Shown one piece after another: positions 1-13,700 of a stretch of 64,000 nt of DNA. Source of the stretch: Strigops habroptila. Taxonomy: Eukaryota > Chordata > Aves > Psittaciformes > Psittacidae. The notes under the pieces are model-generated. The model was given only the letters and a program-made list of their open reading frames with translations, was not told the DNA's origin and searched no databases. How positions within the stretch are numbered: the stretch's first letter is position 1; each line of letters begins with the position of its first letter. The translations under genes were made by a program, and so were the position numbers. The DNA lies in NCBI RefSeq assembly GCF_004027225.2, contig NC_044277.2, positions 90,160,283-90,224,282 on the forward strand. The letters run 5' to 3'.

Positions 1-3000
1 TCCTAAACCTGCGAGATGCTGCTTTCTGCATCTCTACAGCCTCCTGCTGAGTGGGCACAACACTAGACCTGCAGCAGTTCTCAAGAGTTGCAGCCCATTC
101 AGCTTCAGCTGCCCACGCTGGTCTGGAGACAGCAAAACAGCAACTCGTCTTTGCAACTTTCTGGGATCCCCAAGGCCCGGCATTCCATTTAGAAACAGTA
201 TGGAGGAAACCACAGCAACACAAACTGACCCAGCTGGATACAGGATTACAGTGGCGGTCTTCACAGAATCATACAATCAAGTAGGCTGGAAAAGACCTTT
301 AAGATTATCAAGCCCAACTGTTACCCAGCGACTGCCAAGTCCACCACTAAACCATGTCACTAAGGGCCTCATCTACATGAACACTTTAAGGGATGGTGAT
401 TTCATCACTTCTCTGGGCAGCCTGTTCCAATGCCCAGCTACCCTTTCGGTGAAAAAATGTTTCTTATCATGCCTAACACTGTTTAATACAACCACTTCAA
501 TTGCAGCAAATGTGGGTATGTCATCATGGCATGAGCTTAGTGTCCCCAGTGTCTCAAGTCTGGTCCATACTGATCTCCCAAACTACCCTACCAGTGCAGC
601 AACAGAACTGGTGGTTACTTTCAGACAGAATTGGACAATTGGGAAAATTGAAAACATGCCTTTGATTTGAAGGCCAAAACGGAAATGGGAGGGGGAAGGG
701 AGATGTCTTTTTTAATCATTATTTTTTCATTTGTTTGTTTTTTAAACAGTACCTGAACAGTGCTTTTTACCTTAACCGTCTCGGAGGCCAAATCCCACAG
801 AATCTCTGTAGGAGTTTTACAGGAAAAACACTGGAATTAAAGGTCTGCAGTACTGAGAGAAAAAGATCAATGGAAGAGCTGGGTGCCATTTTCTGTGGTA
901 TACCAGCATCACTCAAATCAAAACACGACCTGCAGCCGATTGCCAGCAGGCTCTTTAGACTGACTTTCATGTATGTGCAAAAAAAAAGGCATCATAGCCT
1001 TTGCTAGCCCTGCTGATTAAAGACAGACAGCACTTCATCTGACTTTTTCTTTTGCAATAAGATGACCATAATTCACTTTTAATATGCTGCAAAGTCATCT
1101 GCCAAGTACAAGAGCGTGTTCTGCTGAAAGTCACTGCTATTAGGTCAAATTTAAACTCAATATTGCAGGACAGATATTACATTGCTATTAATAATAAATA
1201 ATCATGATAATGTTTTCCCTTAATAGAGCATCTCATCCCAAAGGATCCTAACCACTTTACAAAGTCTGGACCGAGTTCTATCCACTGCTACAACCCTGTA
1301 CCCTCTGCCTGATTTGCATGGGTGCAGAGGAGTGTAGAAATTAATTAGACATTGCATCAGATCTGTGAATTACTTCACTGCAGCTGATGTTCCTCCCACT
1401 TCAGGGTTAAATCAAGCAGTAACATTGCCAGTGCTTTAAGGAGGAGTTCTCACAAACATACTCCAGAGAGTGGGCCTGTACTGCACACCTGTGTGATGCC
1501 AGTGCTTTCCTGGGAATGTAAGGATCTGAGCAGTGCTATTTATGTTTCTCCTCTGAATAAAGATGTTCCCTCATGACCAGATCACAATCAAGTATAGAAG
1601 AAGCACCGATCGGCAGATAAATTTAAGTGCTCCTTAAGAGAAACAGCTTCTAGAGAACTGAGAAAGTCATGTCCTGTAGAGTGCCCAGTCAGAACGAGCT
1701 CCTACCATGCACTACTACCATATAAACATTTTCAAAAGTAGTACTACATAGACAGGGCTGTGAACACATGCTGTGAATATTCAGCACACAGCTCAGTGTT
1801 CCTGTCCTCAACTTAAGATGAAAGAATAAGTAAAACCACTGTAAATAGAATTAAGGGTAACATCTCCAGAGACATGCTTTAAAAACATCTGGTATTTGAT
1901 TCTTCTCAAAAGCAAGACATTTGCTCCCCAGAAACACCCATGTGAACCTCAGGAATAACTTCTCTTCAGCTGCCTTAAGTGTCAACAGGACCAGGCATGT
2001 AGAAATCTCCGCACCTTCCTCTTCAAATCCAAAATGAAATGTCATTGAGGACTTCTCAGCACCACCTGTAGAAAATCACTTCACCTGACATGGCAGCTAT
2101 TTAGTCACACAGGACAACCATTTCAGTCAGGATCTGAAGAATGCCATATTTAATTGAACAAGGGGGAGGGATTACACTGTGAAAAGTCACATGTTGACAG
2201 TTTTGAACTAGGTGGAGGGTCATATCATATTGTCTGCACCAGCAACTCTTCTGATGCCGAAGATGAGTAGGCACTCCGGTGACATTTTGTCCCTGCATGC
2301 AAACACATCTCCCATGCCTGATCAGGCTTGGGATATGACTGTACTGCTGGTGCATATGGGCAGGGGAAAAGCAGACTACTTCTAACAAACACACCAAATT
2401 TTTCGGCTCTCTGAGAAGGAAAAGCATCCTTATCCAACACTATTTTCTGTGCTTATCTAAACATCCAGCCATTGATCTTTCTTGACCACCAAGCAGCAAG
2501 TCAGTTGGGATATTAGTTTTGCTACAGGGAACGAGTACAAACAGCAATAAACAAAAGAGCTCCTAAGCAAGGAGGATAGACAGAGGCAGGAAAGAGAAAG
2601 AGTCAATCATCAGCTCCATTTTGTAGAAGCAAACGAGGAATTTTCACACAAAAGCGACAGGGGCCATCAGTGTATTTCATGTTTTATAACGCCATGGGTT
2701 TTATTCATACTTTCTACCACCCAAACAAGCCTGGTTTCAGAATCTCTCCTGGACTTAGTCTGTTCCAGAGACTTGCCCAGTATAGGTCTAGCTCCTAAAT
2801 AAACTGCCACACAGAGTCAGACCCAGCTCAGGATCCTCTTTCTAACAGAGCCGAGCAGCTGGGACATAAAGAAAAAGTTAACAGGGCAAGTTTAAAGCTG
2901 CATTTCTCCCATTTTCTCCCCTCAACAGCTTCCAGGAAACCACAGGTTGGGGACTTCCTCAGCTAGGGCGTGTATTCACACATTTGTGCTTTAATAGCAG

Positions 3001-5928
3001 TTGATGGGCCACTGTGCCAAAAACACATTTCAAGCAGCAATACATCTACATGTCAGATGTATGAGTGAAAACAAAGCAATGGAGCTTTTCCCATCGCATG
3101 GTCTGAGTTAAACACAGCTGCAGGGACACCTGTTCCACCCCACCTTCACCTCCAGAGTCCACACCAGAAATAGGCCAGAGCGGATATGAACATGCTGCAA
3201 ATTCATAGTGTAAATGCAGCTCTAGATGGGTGACAAAAACACCACCAACTGCTTCCCCGCTTTTAAGTTTTAGTAATGAAACTTCCCCAAATGAAAACAC
3301 AGCTTTGGGCAACAAGCCAACTTAAAATAAAATACAGATACAAAAGAAAAGTTGGTCCCTATCTCTTCCCAGGCCAGATATGCCTCCTCTCATACGAAAG
3401 CCAAACCCGGGAGTATTAACAAATAACTCATGTCTGCCTTAACCTTTTCTGCTGCAATGCAAGGCATCATGTTTAGACCTCCTGAAGCCTCCATCTATGA
3501 ATAAAACCTCTGGTATCCCTGTCTATGTCCTAATGACAGCTGCTGCATAAAATTCTGTGTGTGAAATCTCAAGAGGAAAAGAACAATCAACTGAAAAAAG
3601 GAAAAAAGGTAAGACCTACACACTTTCCTTATCGTATTAAGAAATGTTCTTCCAGCTTCTGCTTTCCTTAATCTATACAGCATTGCTCCTGCCTACTAGA
3701 GGCTTTTGAAGCCCCTCCCTGATGAATGCAATTGCAATCCTCTCCTCAAAACAGAAAAATCAGTGATTAAAGCAAAACAATCACTCCAGGGCACAGCAGT
3801 TTCCAAACCATGAAGCACAAGCAGGACCAGGAGAAGGAGCTGCCAGCAGGGAGGAACTGCTGCTCTAGCCCCCTGTTTGCGCCTGTATGAACATGCAAGA
3901 ACTTTCATTATTATAGATCCAACGCCTGAATTAAAAAGAAAAAAAGGTAAAAAATTAACTCTGAAATAACCAGGGGAAGAGTTATTCATAATCCAAGAGA
4001 TTTCTGTAAATAACAATCCTCTAAGTAATATACTAGGGAAAAAAAAATAAAATAAAATCACATGTTCACATTGTCACCTTCAGGATGTTTATCTCCACTT
4101 AATGACCATTTATGCATTTTCACAGACGTTTTACTACCCCTGCAACATACAAATAATGACCGTTGGAGAACAGGAGGAAACCAAATCAACTAGAGATGAA
4201 AGGGAACTGAGAATGGTACAGTACTAATGAACAAGGAGAAAACACCTTTCTTTTTTCCTCCAGTCAGTTGCTAGCAGATTGCATCAGCAAGAAGTTATCA
4301 GTAACATCTCGGCTACATCAATTGTCAGCACCATTCATAAATTCAGCACATGTTCGAGAACAGAATTTTTTTCTTAAGGCCTCCAGAAAGATCACGCCAA
4401 TTGTGTTTCTTTATTATTTCAGAAATTGCATTCTTGTACCAGATGCCCTGTGTCTGCCTGAAACCTCATGGGATTCTACTTCTAAAAAGCCCAGGCAAGC
4501 CAGGGCACTTCCCTGAGCAACACCTGCAGGAAAGAGCGTCACAGGAAAACTGACACAATTGTCACCAAATAAATGTGGGTCAAACATGAAACCTTATTAC
4601 CTTGATACTGTCCTTCATGTATGTTTTGTGGGATATGTATTCCTACATTGCAAACCCATTTGCACATCATTCTGGCAAGCAAGTCAGGCTTCTGGTGCAC
4701 ATGTTGTATCTTGAGGAAAAAAGTCAAACGTGTATCATAGGAGACAAGCAAATCCTCTGACTCAAAGACAAGCATTTCCAAGTACAGAAAGCAACGCTGA
4801 GCAAGGCTTCCAGACAAATGCCTACCCTGTACTTAAGGTTTTGTATGTACTGCCTGAATTCCCTTAATAGCTTAATTTTAAAGGTTGAAAACACTAGCTG
4901 GCTGTGATACTAGCAGCATTTGAATGGTAACAGAGTCTAATGAGTACGCCAGTAGCAATGTAACACTACAACGTGCCACACACATTTATGAGGCTGAAAG
5001 CGATAGCCATCAGCCTACATAGCTGCAGCCCCAGAGCCAAACCAGCCATCCTGACCTGTCAACCTCAACGTGCTCTGCAACAACGATAACTCACAGCATT
5101 TTACCCTTTCCCACCTATATTCATAGGGACAAATTAAGACTTCCTTACTCCACAGGATGCTCCCACTAAAACCCTTCAGGAAACAGGTGTCCAAGGACCA
5201 GAGATCACAAAGCTGGAAGAGCAAAGCCCAGACTTAGGCTCACACAAGAGACAGCCAGATGCGGCCCATTTCTGCACGCCTGAAACCAGAAACGCTTACA
5301 ACAGTGCATACCTACTTTTTCAGTCCCTCCTTCCCTTTGTACGTGAACTTAATTAAGCCTCGGCTCTAACAACGTTTCCTGTCTCCCTCCCCGGTCTGCC
5401 GCCAGGGACTGGGGCCCGAGCCGGCACCCCTAAGCCCCCCGAGCAGCCTGGGGTCTCCAAGGCGGGAGCGATGCTCAGCGCCTCGCTCCCCTGCCAGGCG
5501 CGTATAGGCACCACCGGCCAGACGCGGGCAGGGTGGTTATTTACTGCGGCTTTCTCCTTCTTACCACGACACTGGGGGCACCTGCTTCCCCCCACGCCCT
5601 GTGGGCTGGGTGTCGGGCCCGGCCCTGCCCGGGCTCGCCCGAGCATCCCGGAGGGGTGGGTGCCTGCTGCCGGGGACCACGCCGGTGGGGACCAGAGATG
5701 CAGGATGTCACAGCGGGCCGCCGCAACGCCATCCCCCGCCGGTGCTTGGCCTGCGACAGCGGGCACCGCCGGGCACCTGCGGTTCGGCAGACCCCTCTCT
5801 AAATAAACGGGGAAGGGGGGGAGAGGAGGGAAGGAAAGCAAAGGAAAAACTCCGCGCTCAGGTGGGGTGTCTCTGCACCCGAAGCCCGGCCCCGGAGCGG
5901 GATGGTCCCCCCGGTCCCTCGTACTCAC
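1..5928 (-). other. GFOD1: GFOD1 intron 1 (3'-ward part in window)
   Basis: This stretch lies downstream, on the minus strand, of the splice donor at 5923-5928 that ends GFOD1 coding exon 1, so it should be first-intron sequence. The first intron of this gene is very long in other vertebrates (family knowledge). I see no second GFOD1 exon and no other recognisable coding sequence. Open frames here are short, have no homology I recognise and lack convincing splice sites. Sequence from about 5.35 kb onward becomes GC-rich as it enters the promoter CpG island. Confidence 0.7.
1225..1275 (+). repeat. possible ancient SINE core (MIR-like), weak
   Basis: The sequence contains a motif of the type 'hit a C-rich stretch, then cactttacaaa', which resembles the central part of old amniote MIR-type SINEs. 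It is short and degraded, and I would not rely on it without a repeat-library search. Confidence 0.2.
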
Positions 5929-6181
5929 CCAGGGTCTTAACGGCGACCTGCCGGGTGAGCGGCGGCGGCAAGTTGACGCAGACCAGGTCGACGTCCTGGT
6001 GCAGCAGCACCTCATCGATGCGGCTGGTGTAGAAGGGGACGCTCATCTCCTTGGCCAGCTCCTCCGCCTCCTCGGGCGTGCGGCCCCACAGCGCCTTCAC
6101 GGCGAAGCCCTCCGCCTTCAGCAGCGGCACGATCACCCGCGCCGTCAGGCCGGTGCCGAACACCCCCACCCCGGGCAGCAT
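5929..6181 (-). CDS. GFOD1: GFOD1 coding exon 1 (glucose-fructose oxidoreductase domain-containing 1)
   Basis: This exon encodes the first 84 residues plus one base of a Gfo/Idh/MocA-family protein, the N-terminal half of a NAD(P)-binding Rossmann fold. The start [12 protein letters not shown] carries the glycine-rich dinucleotide-binding loop. Further on, [18 protein letters not shown], the [11 protein letters not shown] strand-turn and the closing VAVKTLG match vertebrate GFOD1 closely; GFOD2 differs at several of these positions. The exon ends at a consensus donor (minus-strand ctgg|gtgagt, intron bases 5923-5928), where the known gene also splits its coding sequence. I chose the ATG at 6181 because it matches the family start and has G at -3. 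The frame stays open upstream, but the next candidate is GTG (6223), not ATG. The remaining ~305 residues lie in exon(s) left of the window. The enzyme activity of GFOD1 is not established; an oxidoreductase role is predicted from the fold. Confidence 0.95.
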
Positions 6182-6420
6182 GGCGGCGGCGGCGGCGAGG
6201 GGCGAGGCGAGGCGGCACGGCACGGCGAGGCGCTCCCTCCTTCCCTCAGCGCCGCCCGGGGCGGGCGGGAGAGGGAGGCAGCCCCCGCTGGCTGCTGCTG
6301 CTGCCGCCGGGGCCGGGGCCAGCCGCCCCCCGCCTCAACAGCGCCGTGGCCACCGGCTGCCCCGCCATGCCCACACCATCACACACGCCTCCGCTAAGGC
6401 GCCGGCGCTGCCCTCCTTGC

Positions 6421-6461
6421 TGCCCTCCTTCCTTCCCTCCCTCCCTCCCTCCCTCCCTCAG
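6421..6461 (+). repeat. (CCCT)n/(CCTT)n pyrimidine microsatellite
   Basis: A run of ccttcc then repeated ccct units lies inside the GFOD1 CpG island, upstream of the start codon. On the gene's own strand it is an AGGG/GGGA purine tract, a type able to bind zinc-finger factors or form unusual DNA structure; that role is inference. Confidence 0.85.
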
Positions 6462-6870
6462 GACGCGGGGCGGGCAGCGGTGACCGCCCTCCCCAGCGGC
6501 GGCGGCCAACAAGCGCGGGGCTCAGCACCGCTCCTCTGCCATATTCGCCGCCGGCGCCCGCTCGCCGCGGGAGGGGCGGGACCTCGCTGTCACCTCCCGG
6601 GGGTTCCTGCACCGCCCACCCCGCCCCTGGCGCACCATTGGCCGCCGCCCGCCCGGCCCCGCCCCGGCCCGGCGCTGCGGGGCGCCCCCTGGGAGGCGTC
6701 GCCCGCCCCGCCGCCGGCAGCGCGACGGAGCCAGTGGTTGGTGGGCGGGCGGCTCCCGCGGTGGCCCAAGTGAGGGGCTGCGGTGATGGGGCGTCGGGAG
6801 GGTCACGCCCGCTAAAGGCACGGGAGAGCTGGGGGAGCCGTAGCGGCAAACTGGCGTGAGGTGGTGGAGC

Positions 6871-7540
6871 CCATGGGCCTTCCGTCCGCCTCCTGCTGCG
6901 ACAGTTCTCCAGAACTGTGGTGTCCCGAAGCAGGATGGAGCTGCCCTGGGTGGACCTCAGCATCTGCCTTGGGCAGTGTGAGATATAAACGTCCCCACCT
7001 GCATGTCCCACCACACCCGCCCAGCCGGGATGCCAGGCCAAGGTCCCCACCACCCATCCAGCCCTGTAATGGAGAGTTGGTCACTTTGTCCCCCTCACAA
7101 ACATCATGTCTCTTTGGCTTTACCGGGACATTGGCTTGTGCCGGAAGGACTGAACAATGAAATCCAGGACTAGAGAAGAGCGAACCCTCCAGCGCCCAGT
7201 GCCACCTCCTGTTTATCCCACCTCTGCCCCTGGCTGGGCTGAGCCATGGGCCTCCAGAGCTACCTGGTAGCTACCCAGGGGCTACCAGGTGAGCCCAGGA
7301 GCAGCCGAGGACCCCAGCGCCATTCAGCCCTGCACAGATCGGTGCAGAGCTTGCTCGCACAGAGGTGAATCTCTGCCCCGGCTCTGCTCACAGAGCAGCT
7401 GCTACAAGAGCAGAGAAGCTGCAAGTGCCACACAGTTACGCTGGGGCCTATCTCTTAAAACAGAAATAATACAAAACTTCCTGCTTCCAATTAAAGGATA
7501 AGAATAAAGTTGGTTTTCCACATATTGTTTTTCTACCAGT
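6871..7540. other. GFOD1 upstream flank, no gene seen
   Basis: Moderately GC-rich sequence between the CpG island and a GA-rich tract. The only structure is a short inverted repeat at 7262-7290 (acctggtagc and gctaccaggt around a 9-base loop). No coding exon can be supported. Confidence 0.6.
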
Positions 7541-7544
7541 TCCT

Positions 7545-7650
7545 AGGAGAAAGGAAGAGAAGGGGTAAGGAAGGAAAGAGAGGAAGGAATGAGAAAAGAG
7601 GAAAGCAGAAAGGGAGAGGAAAGGGAAAGAAAAGACAAAAGAAACTGCAA
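7545..7650 (+). repeat. GA-rich polypurine tract
   Basis: About 100 bases made almost entirely of A and G (aaggaag, gagagg and similar units). It abuts the 5'-truncated end of the CR1 copy that follows. Confidence 0.85.
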
Positions 7651-7661
7651 CCTTTCCTATA

Positions 7662-7784
7662 TTGAATGGGGCTTTGAGCAACCTGGTCTTGTGGAAGGTG
7701 TCCCTGCTTGTGGCAGAGGGTTGAAACTAGATGGTCTTTAAGGCCCCTTCCAACCCAAACCATTCTGTGATTCTATGATGATAC
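7662..7784 (+). mobile_element. CR1 LINE 3' end (5'-truncated)
   Basis: The sequence from 'gctttgagcaacctggtct' through 'ggaaggtgtccctgc', 'ccccttccaacccaaac' and 'cattctgtgattctatgat' is the classic 3' untranslated end of avian CR1, finishing in the short attctatg-type direct repeats that end CR1 copies. Only about 120 bases remain, as expected from severe 5' truncation. It is in plus orientation and non-coding. Confidence 0.93.
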
Positions 7785-10700
7785 GATTTTATATTAGATT
7801 CCTGGAAGTGTGCCAGGGACAATGTGGCAAAGGTAATCCACCCGTGTTCAAAACATTAGGCTTGCAAGCCAGCACTCCTTTCCTATATTCTGTGAAGAGG
7901 TGTTTGGGGGTTTTTTTTCCTGCCACCTTCTCACAGCAAACACTTCTTTGTTACAAAAAGCACAGGCACTGAAAGGCTTGCTGCAAGTTAAACATATTTT
8001 GCTTTCCATGCGCTATTAGCACTGAAGTGAAGGAGATAGATACTCTTTGGCTTCTGACAGTTGAAACACGATCCAGATCCATTTGTCAAGTAAACACAGG
8101 GGTATTGCTTTTCTTTAAAATACAAAGATTGCATTGGGGCTCCCCATCAGACATTCGAACCTGTTTAAATGGGTTGTTCCCAGGATGAGCAATTTGGAAT
8201 ATCTTTCTTGTCTTATTTGCTTGTCTGCACATAATAATAAACTCCAAGAAAGTAGCCAGGTTACAGGAACAGAGTAAATATGTGGAGGTTGAAGAGAAAT
8301 AGATGCTGTATGTCTATTTAATCATTATGTAGCTTTTATCATTTTAGGAGGCACAAGCCACTTTATCAAGATCTGTGTAAAGTCATTGTTTTGAGAAATT
8401 TTCAGTAAGGCATAAAAAATGAGAAGTAAGACTAGGGAATGAAATTATTACACTCTGCTAAGTCCATTGTTTTCCTTGAGAGAGCTTTTGCTTGCCTTTT
8501 TTTTTTTTTTACTTTTCAAAATGTTTTGGTGGGGTTTTTTCTCCAGAAAGGTTAACACTGCTTTGCAGAGTTAAGCTGAGAGAATGGCACCTAGCTCTCA
8601 GCATTCCAGTAACCAAGTCAACCTCTGAACACACCACAAATACACTACTGAAATGAAAGCCACTGGCAGGAAACTAATAAAACTGTTGCAGTCACAATTC
8701 TGTTCCTTTTACATTTTTCAGTGGAGTTTTACAGCTCCAGGTCATACTGTACAATGTACATATAGGTACATTGCCAACTTTATGTGAGAAAACCCACTTT
8801 AATAGATCTTCTAGAGAACTCTGATACAGTTGTTTGCAAAGATTTGAAACTGTCTTCTCAGTTGAATTTCATATATTGTGTGAGGTTCTATCTGTAGAAC
8901 TCTATTGGTTTCTTCTTAAATAAATGATGAGATTATGAAAGTAAGAAATACTTGATTTTTTTAACTTTAATTATTTTCATTTAACTTATATGTAGCCTTA
9001 TATTTAGTTTTATTATTATTAAAGTAGCTAATAAGTTGAAAGTACTAGATAAGGTAGAAAAGAATACAGAAAAGCATATAGAAAAGGTGTAAAAGAGCCA
9101 ATCAATCATACATGACATACAAATACTTGTTATCTGTTGGCATAAGTAAAATGTAGAAAGCTGCTGGTCTTCCTGATGCAGATAGCGCTTAGCAGAAAAA
9201 GTTCTCAATTTACTTTTCCAATGTGTGAAGGTGTCTTCCCACGTATTGCAGAGGTTTCTATCCAGAGCCTGCTGAACTCAACAGAAAGATGGAGATCTGT
9301 CTGATGGAGTACCAGGATCCCACACTATTTCTTTCATACTTCTCTATACTTGAAAGAAAATCTGGTCTTTTTCAGACTTTTGTAACATTTATCCTGTCAG
9401 ACTCCACAGCTGCATTTCTCAAACCTCTCATACATCAGTCTGAACAACAATGAAAAGAGCTGAATAATACATAGCTTCAGTGAAATACTGAAATGGAGCT
9501 TCCTGTCTCTCCAAATACTTCTCAAGTTCCAGGATTTTAAGATTAATTACCTAATTTCCTTTTACATAAATCAGTGTCTACAAACATGAAGTAGCTGTGA
9601 ATTTTCATTAATCAGTTGACTCCTTCTGGGGTATGAGTTTTCTGATCTCCACTACTGGGCTTCTTCTACGGCTTTGAGGCCTGAAATTATTTGTATGGAA
9701 GTAATAGTGCTTCGGAGGCAAGAAAAAAGTGGTGATTCAGACCTGTCTGGTTCTCCCACTCAGCCATACTGACTCATCCACAGCTATAGTGTGCAGCACG
9801 AGAAAGGATGTGAGAGCTGAGTTGCTCAAGTCCTTTTTTATATCTAATGCCACACAACTGGCAATTTCTCAGGCCAACAGGAATTTGTTCTCGCAAAGAG
9901 CCATACGCTTTGTTTTAGTGTCTCTTTGAATGCATTCCCAATGAGACGATCTACAGAAGTTCATACTCTGGGATGGAAAGGCACAAACTGCTTTAACATT
10001 TGTAGTATTAAATGGCCCAACCTGCCACGGAGAGTAGACCATGTGCTAGCAAAGGGTGCATAATATATTCAGCCCTCCAGCATTCTGGTCAGTGGGAATC
10101 GTGCCCCTGCCTGGAGTCTGAGCTTGTTCAGTACATTTTCTGAGTTTATTCCTTCCCATTTTCCAGAACCTTTCTTTAGAAGGCATACCTGAGACATACA
10201 TAGAGCAGGACACCAGGTATTGGATCTGCACAGGAGGCAGGACTCCTGCCCACAATAAATGTAACTTTCTGCGCCTTGGCTGTTTGTTGCTTTGCCTGGG
10301 CTCCTGCCAGGCATCCAGAGACCCTGGACAAATGCAATGGACTGGGCACAAGTAGCTAAAGCTTACTAAGCCACCTTAGCAAATCCATAGTTGTTGAAAT
10401 ATATAAATAGACCCATGGAAAAGGGGATTCTCATACTGGTGCTTTGCTGTGGAAAAAATAACAGGGTGAATGAATTGTATAGCGATTCTTAATTCTGAAA
10501 AATGGCTTTGAGCCCATGCAGCAGTTTGTGTCATATCACACTTGTTAAGTGCTGCGCAAATAGCCATAATACACTGCCCAAGTGGTTATTATTTTATCAA
10601 TAGAACATTGCACATTGCTTGCAGGGCAACCGAGATGTTAGTTTGGGATGAAAATAGCAGAGAATCATCACGTTATTAGTCAAACAGGAGTACGTGAAAG

Positions 10701-13700
10701 CGAGCACGTGTGATTTCCAGACTTCTAAGCCTGCCTATGCAGTATGGATTTGACAGGGTTCAGTTTGGTAAAACCCCCCCTTTTACATGGGAATGTAGCG
10801 CAAGACTTCTCAACGCTGGAGTCAGTCAACCCCTCCTCAAGTGTCCTCTCTCTGAAAGCAGCTGGGATTTCAACGTGACTTGCAAGAAGCCTTAACTGAG
10901 ACAGTTATGGAACAGGTTTTAAAGGAAAATGTATCTATTGCATGAATAATTTTTTAATATCAGATGTGTTAAATACTGCAGATTTGGACAGCCTTCCAGT
11001 ATACTGCAAATCAGTAGCATTTCACAATGGAAAATCTGCTGCTGTTTAACGAAGGCTCAGCGATTCAGGCAGGGTAAGCAGGAATTTCTGTCTACCTGTT
11101 GGAACAAGCCCATGTCCTGTGTGCACTAAGAAGAGACTGAATCCCAGGAGGATCTGTTTCCCAGGAATAAATGAACCTGTGTCCTGCTGCTGGTCTGTAC
11201 ACATGGTTTTTTTAATGATAATCAGTAGAGAAACTTGCACTTTTCCTATGATCTGTCTAAAAGCAGATGTGTTAGCTTCCTGGACACACTGAAATGCCAC
11301 CCTTCTGTTTCCCCTGCTAGGCTACTGAAGGGAAAGATCTTAAGGCAGTGGTATTTACTGCATTACCTGCTGAGGTCCCTGCCAGCCTGAACTTAGGCAG
11401 CCTTCATCATTTATTTTCAATTTTGAATTAATGGCACATGCATTTGGAGCTCTGGATAGGTACTGTGATTATTTTTAATCTGAACAAATAAATGGAAATT
11501 AACAAGTAACTTTTTTATGCATTGAGGAAAAAAAAAGATAAAATCCATTAGTTAGGTCTACACTAGTACCATAGCTCAAGCATGGTTAGCACAGTTTGCT
11601 TTCAGACATCGATGTGCCTCTGCATAGCTATTGCTCCCTTGAAATCATGCTTTTTAAGGCTGACTCACTATTAAATATCAGGCTTTAGATTTGCCAGCTC
11701 TACTGATGTGATCATGTTGAAGTCTGGCCTTAGTTACCTGCTCTGTGACCTTGCCTCATTAAATCAATAACAGTCAATCATGTGTCCTTTAATTGGGCAA
11801 AAGGTAAATTCATTCCAGTCCAGTTTCTAGGCTATTGGCTGTCTGCAAATTCTCCTATGTCTGCAGTAAAACCACTGTTTTTTATTCTTTCTGTAGGTTC
11901 GTTCTTCAACCCAGGCAAGTATTGAACCCATGAAATGCCCCTAGTGAAGAAGGTGAGTGTTGTTGTCCTCAGGAAGGAGTAACATCTGGTCAGAGCAGGA
12001 AGGCCAGTCCATCCCTGGGGTCCCTCAGGTCCCCACGCACACGAGGTGAGCAGAGTATGCTGTCAAGTGCTTCAGGGGGTAGGAAACTTGCAGCACCGGT
12101 TTCCTTTTAACAAAGAAACAATCAGATGGTTTTTTAATTCTCCCTCTCCTAAGAGCCAAAGGTACTTCTGGGCTTTTTCAAAGCTGGAGACTTCCTTTTT
12201 GAAATCAGGCTTAATTGCTTCCTCTTCCTCTTCTGCCTTGCCCCGTGCCTGCTGTCATTCAGAACAGGTCCTCCCCCAGTGTTCCTGAAGGAACATTTCT
12301 GGTACTAAAATGAATGATTTCTGGTATCTGCGCCTGAATCATCGCTGTCAAAATGAACAGGAGAGAGTGGCTTTCATGAAACCTGCAAACTGAAGCAGGC
12401 AACTGGGCACTGGTTTTAATAAGGTTACATTTTTGAGATGTTCCTTGAAATCACAACAGCTAGAGACTGTTATGGCTCCCAACTCAAGATAAACAGATAA
12501 TTTCCACACCAGAAATTCCTGTTAATATTTAAGCAAGGCTTAATCTTCCTCTTGAAATGAAAATGCGGTCTTTCAAAGAAACTTTATTAAAGAGGAGAAT
12601 GTTTCTTCAAAAGTATTTTAACAGCTCAGATAACTACATATATCATCATCAGGCTTCAGGCATTAATCATTCAGGATACATAGCATTTTAGGAACTGGTG
12701 CAGCAACTGTGGTTTGTTAAATAAACCCTCATGGAAGGACTTAATGATTACTCATGAGTGAGGGCTGCAGCAAGGAGCTTCCAGTTGCTACACATTTCAC
12801 CTATAATGCACAGGATAGTGTTCCAGCTGCACGTGTGCCTTTCTGATGTTTAAGGACACAGCACCTTGCAATGTAGGACAAATGACCAAAAGTGGATGAA
12901 TGAGGATTGCTTAGTAATAGAAGAATTGGGTTTTTTATACTAATAAGGCTGTGCTGTAGCACTCAGCACTTCTAATATTAGAAAAGCATAGCAACAAAGA
13001 AAGTAGGGCAGCTTTATTAAGGACATTATGGAATCACAAATCTAAAGCAGTACACATCGAGCTGTGTCCCACATATACCCTGTGTGGGACACTAAAATGT
13101 GTGACTGTGCTTCTATTGTTCTATCAAGAGACAAGACAAAGGAGTGTGCTGAACACAGCAACACAATCACTGGCAGCTTTCAGTTTAATATCTCTGTCAG
13201 ACGTGTAATTTTTATTATTTACTATGAAAAGCCAGGCTGGCTTTAATCACATTTGAAACCGTTTTACAAAGCCAGGTTAGAGCGTTTACCCTCAGACTTT
13301 AAACTTAACCAGATTCATTTCACACTTGAAAAAATGCAGGCATTTCAGATCCGGGTCAAGGGAAGGAGAAGCTCTGTGATTTGAGTATTGGAATGTGATG
13401 TTCTCATCTTTGCATTGTTTTCTTCATTTCAGATATCTGAGCAAAGAATCACCGTGCCATTCATATGGCATAGAAAATGGCCCAGAATTAAGTTGGGACT
13501 CATTTTCATGAAAATTAAGGAGGAGGAAATATTAACTCTTCTTTCACAGGAAATGCCCTAAAGCTTAGATTCAAAACAGTCTCATCTGGATGCAAATCCT
13601 CCTGTTCTTTGTTTTAAACTCCCCAGATAAGCGCAGTCAGAAGGCTTTACAATCCTGTAGTTATGGCTTTCATTCAAGGCAGGCAAACCTGCTTTGAGTC

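Larger units (their letters stand above)
5400..6870. promoter_or_regulatory. GFOD1: CpG-island promoter of GFOD1
   Basis: About 1.5 kb of strongly GC- and CpG-rich DNA surrounds GFOD1 exon 1, in contrast with the AT-richer DNA on both sides. Upstream of the start codon on the minus strand are a CCAAT box (reverse complement attgg at 6637-6641) and GC boxes near 6619-6627. I see no TATA box at a convincing distance, which fits a dispersed CpG-island promoter. The transcription start cannot be fixed from sequence; it is probably between about 6.2 and 6.7 kb. Long open frames on both strands here are a by-product of few stop codons in GC-rich DNA. Confidence 0.8.

Noticed and set aside
6182-6223. 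N-terminal extension of GFOD1 beginning at 6223
   Set aside because: The codon there is GTG, not ATG, and the known family start is the MLPGVG methionine at 6181, which has a favourable G at -3.
5353-7160. Many overlapping open frames of 60-240 codons on both strands around the GFOD1 promoter
   Set aside because: CpG-island DNA has few stop codons. Only the frame with the GFOD1 N-terminus has homology and a matching splice donor.
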